From NCBI GenBank assembly GCA_016207985.1, contig JACQYX010000070.1:4606-14296 (forward strand): a stretch of DNA of 9,691 bases, written 5' to 3'. Positions 6,851 to 9,691 of the stretch are shown here, one piece after another (within the stretch, counting starts at the first letter, position 1; each line of letters opens with the position of its first letter). The position numbers and the translations under genes are program-made. The stretch comes from Ignavibacteriales bacterium. Its GTDB lineage: Bacteria > Bacteroidota > Ignavibacteria > UBA10030 > SZUA-254. The notes under the pieces are model-generated. The model was not told the origin of the DNA. It saw only the letters and a list, made by a program, of their open reading frames with translations, and did no database searches.

Positions 6851-8346
6851 CGGAAACCGAGATTAACAACTGCGCCATCTTTATCGACTTCCAATTTTTC
6901 CTGTACATAAGCGCTGCCTGTCCGCGGATAATAATGATAGGCAGAGCTGTAATTCAGCAAGGGTGCATCCGGCATCACTTTACCGAAATATGTCTTCTGA
7001 GGTTCATACTTAACGACATCAGAAAAAATATCGTATTGGTTATATTCGAATCCAGCTTTCACAACATTATATTGGTTGGGTTGGAAGACAATGTCAGTCT
7101 TGGCTGTATAAATATTTTGACGTGTCTCGGACCACCAAGCACGACTCCCTGAAACGACGTATTCGAGAAAAAAATCATACTCATATGGCGTTAGATCGAG
7201 TGCATTCTTATCACCACCGATCTTCGAGCGTAAATCGTAAGTGCTTAGGGAGATAGAATAATGCAGTCTTTTCGTTAGTGTATGGGCAAGAGTTGCCGTT
7301 GCACGATACGATGTACGATGCCGTTCCGGTAATCCATCGAGGTTGAACCTCCAACTAAATTCATAGTCTCTCCATCTCCGAAGCGAATAAACTGTTTGTG
7401 CCGTCAAATGTATCTTAGATGATAAACTATAGTCTATCTTACCGATACCGCTTAGATCGGAAGAGATGGGTGATTTAAAGAAATTATCAAAATCCTGCCA
7501 CCATCGGGTATCATTTAGTTGGATGGTGTTAGCAGTGAAATAATGCATCCTATCGCGGACAACCGGTCCAGAGAGCGTTAATTCAACTTCATCTGACCGA
7601 TTGTGCTGCTGACTCAAATTACCGGAAATCCAATTATCTTTTTCCAAACGAAGCACCAAAGAGTGATCATTTCCTCCACGGCGAGTAATGATGTTCACAA
7701 CTCCAGAGAGAGCATTACCGTACTCAGCTTCGAAACCACCCGATTGGATTGAGAATTCGGTTATCGAACTTTTCGGAAGAGATCCACCGACACCCCCACC
7801 TACGACATCTTGCAAGGGTAATCCATCAACAAGGTAAACGACTTCTGTTGACTTGCCACCACGAACATTACCTTCGGCAGTAACACTTGGGAATAATGTA
7901 ATAATATCCTGGACACTTCGCACCGGCAATTTTTCCACTTGAGACGATCCTATCGAAAAATGCGTGCTCGTAACATCTTTTTCTATTAAAGGGCGTTCAG
8001 CTATTACTTCGACGACAGACAATTCAACGGCTGAAGGTACTAATTCGACTGAAATTTTAGTTCTTAAGCCAATACGAATCACAACGGCTTTGTATACTAT
8101 AGACTGAAACCCGATATTCGAAAATCGGATATCGTACATGCCGGCTTCGAGATTGTTTAACGAAAAATTTCCTTCTGTATCTGTCGCAGTACCCTGATTC
8201 GTACCGATAATCGCTATGGTAACTCCGATCAATGGCTCTTTGGTCTCTTTGTTGATAACCTTTCCTTCTAAAATTCCGTCCGTGCCCGCTTGTACAGATG
8301 ACACTATCAAGGTTAGAATTGAAATTAATATTAAATATCGATACAT
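6751..8346 (-). CDS. TonB-dependent receptor, N-terminal fragment (frame broken)
   Basis: A 531-codon frame, of which about the first 505 residues are true receptor. It has a signal peptide (1-20, cleavage after VQA) and a carboxypeptidase-regulatory-like beta domain (22-104, with GVTIAIIGTNQGTATDTEGN). The TonB plug follows (about 118-225, with LVDGLP at 172-177 and ALSGVVNIITRRGG at 212-225), and barrel strands run from about 230. This is an energised outer-membrane transporter; the substrate is unknown. Reading is normal through NLGFRWDFLDP (495-505). It then runs out of frame for 26 residues to a stop, while the barrel resumes in the overlapping frame at 6850-5984. Family alignments from memory would place some 40-70 residues between those two elements, so a deletion is suspected. 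It begins 2 bp after the lysS stop with no clear Shine-Dalgarno. Confidence 0.9.
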   Translation of the reverse strand: MYRYLILISILTLIVSSVQAGTDGILEGKVINKETKEPLIGVTIAIIGTNQGTATDTEGNFSLNNLEAGMYDIRFSNIGFQSIVYKAVVIRIGLRTKISVELVPSAVELSVVEVIAERPLIEKDVTSTHFSIGSSQVEKLPVRSVQDIITLFPSVTAEGNVRGGKSTEVVYLVDGLPLQDVVGGGVGGSLPKSSITEFSIQSGGFEAEYGNALSGVVNIITRRGGNDHSLVLRLEKDNWISGNLSQQHNRSDEVELTLSGPVVRDRMHYFTANTIQLNDTRWWQDFDNFFKSPISSDLSGIGKIDYSLSSKIHLTAQTVYSLRRWRDYEFSWRFNLDGLPERHRTSYRATATLAHTLTKRLHYSISLSTYDLRSKIGGDKNALDLTPYEYDFFLEYVVSGSRAWWSETRQNIYTAKTDIVFQPNQYNVVKAGFEYNQYDIFSDVVKYEPQKTYFGKVMPDAPLLNYSSAYHYYPRTGSAYVQEKLEVDKDGAVVNLGFRWDFLDPRTVTISNFLYSIIYIQELIRSSFGQV

Positions 8347-8348
8347 AA

Positions 8349-9691
8349 TTAATGTTCTGGTTTCATTTGGGGAAAAAATATTACGTCTCGGATCGATTCT
8401 TGACCCGTCAGCAGCATAGTTAAACGGTCAATCCCGATACCAAGCCCGGCGGTTGGGGGCATTCCGTATTCGAGTGCCTTTATGTAGTCCTCATCGAACA
8501 TCTGGGCTTCTTCATCACCCCGAGCACGAAGCTTCATCTGATCTTCGAACCGCTGACGCTGATCGAGTGGATCGTTCAACTCACTGAAAGCATTACACAA
8601 TTCGTGTCCGTTTACGATTACTTCGAAGCGCTCAACTAATCCAGGCTCGCTCCTATGCTTTTTTGCAAGCGGAGACATCTCGAGGGGATAATCGGTGATG
8701 AATGTAGGTTGGATTAGATTCGGTTCTACCATCTCACTGAAAATTTCGTCGATGATTGTACCCAAAGCCGCCCCATTTTCAATTTCAAGACTCATTCCTT
8801 TTGCTATTGAGAATAACTCTTGTTCAGATTTTCCACGGATATCTTTACCAGTATACTCTTTGATCGCATCGAACATTGAAATCCGCTTCCAGGGAGTTTT
8901 GAAATCGATTTTATTATCCCCAATGCTCGACTCGGTTGTTCCGTTAACTTCGATAGCGACTGTACTTATTAGCTGCTCCACCAATTCCATCATCCAACGA
9001 TAATCCTTATAAGCAACATACAACTCGAGCATTGTAAATTCCGGATTGTGTGATCTATCCATTCCTTCGTTTCGGAAATCTTTTGCGAACTCATATACTC
9101 CATCGAAACCACCGACAATCAATCTCTTTAGATATAACTCATCTGCTATCCTGAGATACAAATCGATATCCAATGTATTATGATGTGTGACAAACGGACG
9201 GGCGAATGCCCCGCCATAAATTGGCTGGAGAATCGGCGTCTCAACTTCCACATAATCACGTTCATCGAGGAATTTCCGTAACGATTTCATTATCTTACTG
9301 CGTTTAATAAAAACCTCTTTGATGCCGGGATTTACCACCAGATCGATGTATCTCTGTCGATACCGTAACTCTTTATCGGCAAAAGGATCGTAAACAATTT
9401 TATTACCTTGTTCATCGATTTTGTCTTTCACGATAGGTAGTGGTCGAAGCGATTTAGATAACACGTCAAGTTTTCGAGCATGGACAGAGATTTCCCCCAT
9501 CTTCGTCCGGAATACATAACCCTCAACACCGATGATATCTCCGATGTCGAGTAATTTAAAAAGATCATAAGTTGAACCAAGATCATCCTTCTTCAGGTAA
9601 ACCTGTATTTTCCCTTGAGAATCTTGGACATGGCAAAATGATGCTTTCCCCATCCGCCTGATCGACATGATACGTCCAGCGATCGATACTT
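8349..9691 (-). CDS. lysS: Lysyl-tRNA synthetase (class II), N-terminus cut by window edge
   Basis: The last 446 codons of a class II LysRS, which charges tRNA-Lys in the cytoplasm; about 50 N-terminal residues lie beyond the window. Numbering from the internal Met at 9668, the remaining OB-fold anticodon-binding domain covers about 1-75. Next comes [14 protein letters not shown] (97-110), then motif 1 around [20 protein letters not shown] (121-140) with VETPIL after it. Motif 2 is [20 protein letters not shown] (198-217). Motif 3 is [20 protein letters not shown] (410-429). All catalytic landmarks are intact, so the enzyme should be functional. The Met at 9668 is not the start: the frame stays open upstream with VSIAGRI, typical OB-fold sequence. 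The receptor gene starts 2 bp after the stop, an unusual partner for a housekeeping gene. Confidence 0.97.
   Translation of the reverse strand, partial: VSIAGRIMSIRRMGKASFCHVQDSQGKIQVYLKKDDLGSTYDLFKLLDIGDIIGVEGYVFRTKMGEISVHARKLDVLSKSLRPLPIVKDKIDEQGNKIVYDPFADKELRYRQRYIDLVVNPGIKEVFIKRSKIMKSLRKFLDERDYVEVETPILQPIYGGAFARPFVTHHNTLDIDLYLRIADELYLKRLIVGGFDGVYEFAKDFRNEGMDRSHNPEFTMLELYVAYKDYRWMMELVEQLISTVAIEVNGTTESSIGDNKIDFKTPWKRISMFDAIKEYTGKDIRGKSEQELFSIAKGMSLEIENGAALGTIIDEIFSEMVEPNLIQPTFITDYPLEMSPLAKKHRSEPGLVERFEVIVNGHELCNAFSELNDPLDQRQRFEDQMKLRARGDEEAQMFDEDYIKALEYGMPPTAGLGIGIDRLTMLLTGQESIRDVIFFPQMKPEH

Noticed and set aside
8695..9003. Plus-strand open frame of 102 codons opposite lysS.
   Set aside because: Antisense to highly conserved LysRS sequence, no domain and no ribosome binding site; a shadow frame.
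1..9691. CRISPR arrays, tRNA or rRNA genes, insertion sequences, phage genes, attachment sites.
   Set aside because: Looked for regular repeats, cloverleaf-like segments, transposase or integrase motifs on both strands; none seen by eye.

Overview
The window (roughly 40% GC by eye) carries genes only on the minus strand, so they are described in transcription order from high to low coordinates. Gene content points to the Bacteroidota/Chlorobiota (FCB) group, perhaps near the Ignavibacteria. The indicators are a TonB-dependent receptor with an N-terminal carboxypeptidase-regulatory-like domain, a DUF2279 membrane protein, a DUF3108 protein, a ~550-residue S41 C-terminal processing protease and a class II LysRS. 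Two promoter-like sites fit the classical -35/-10 sigma-70 form with a 17-bp spacer, not the TTTG/TAnnTTTG form of Bacteroidia. That favours a Chlorobiota-type lineage, but this is inference.

Layout. 9691-8349: lysS, cut by the window edge. Two bases later comes a TonB-dependent receptor broken into two overlapping frames (8346-6751 and 6850-5984). Its C-terminal part overlaps by 11 bp the first of two tandem ~200-residue secreted, cysteine-containing proteins (5994-5359 and 5355-4747). These are about 88% identical in protein after the signal region but clearly more diverged in DNA. After a 90-bp gap come a DUF2279 protein (4656-3811) and a family 2 glycosyltransferase with a GTG start (3797-3060). 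An 83-bp gap holds a good promoter for the S41 protease (2976-1327). Five bases past its coding end starts a DUF3108 gene (1322-607) that is broken in the middle. A 137-bp gap then holds a 9-bp dyad and a perfect-consensus promoter reading into a metallo-beta-lactamase-fold hydrolase (469-1, cut by the window edge).

How the genes may work together. The receptor and the twin secreted proteins are packed like one transcription unit, overlapping or 3 bp apart. They look like an outer-membrane module, a receptor with accessory surface or periplasmic proteins, similar in logic to SusC plus lipoprotein partners. The substrate cannot be read from the sequence. The other genes are envelope-related (DUF2279, glycosyltransferase, periplasmic protease, DUF3108) or housekeeping (lysS), with no evident common pathway.

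The most notable points are the two genes broken by apparent internal loss (receptor and DUF3108), the unrecognised tandem paralogue pair, and the consensus promoter with its adjacent dyad. I see no tRNA, rRNA, CRISPR array, insertion sequence or phage gene. No gene-free stretch exceeds 137 bp.
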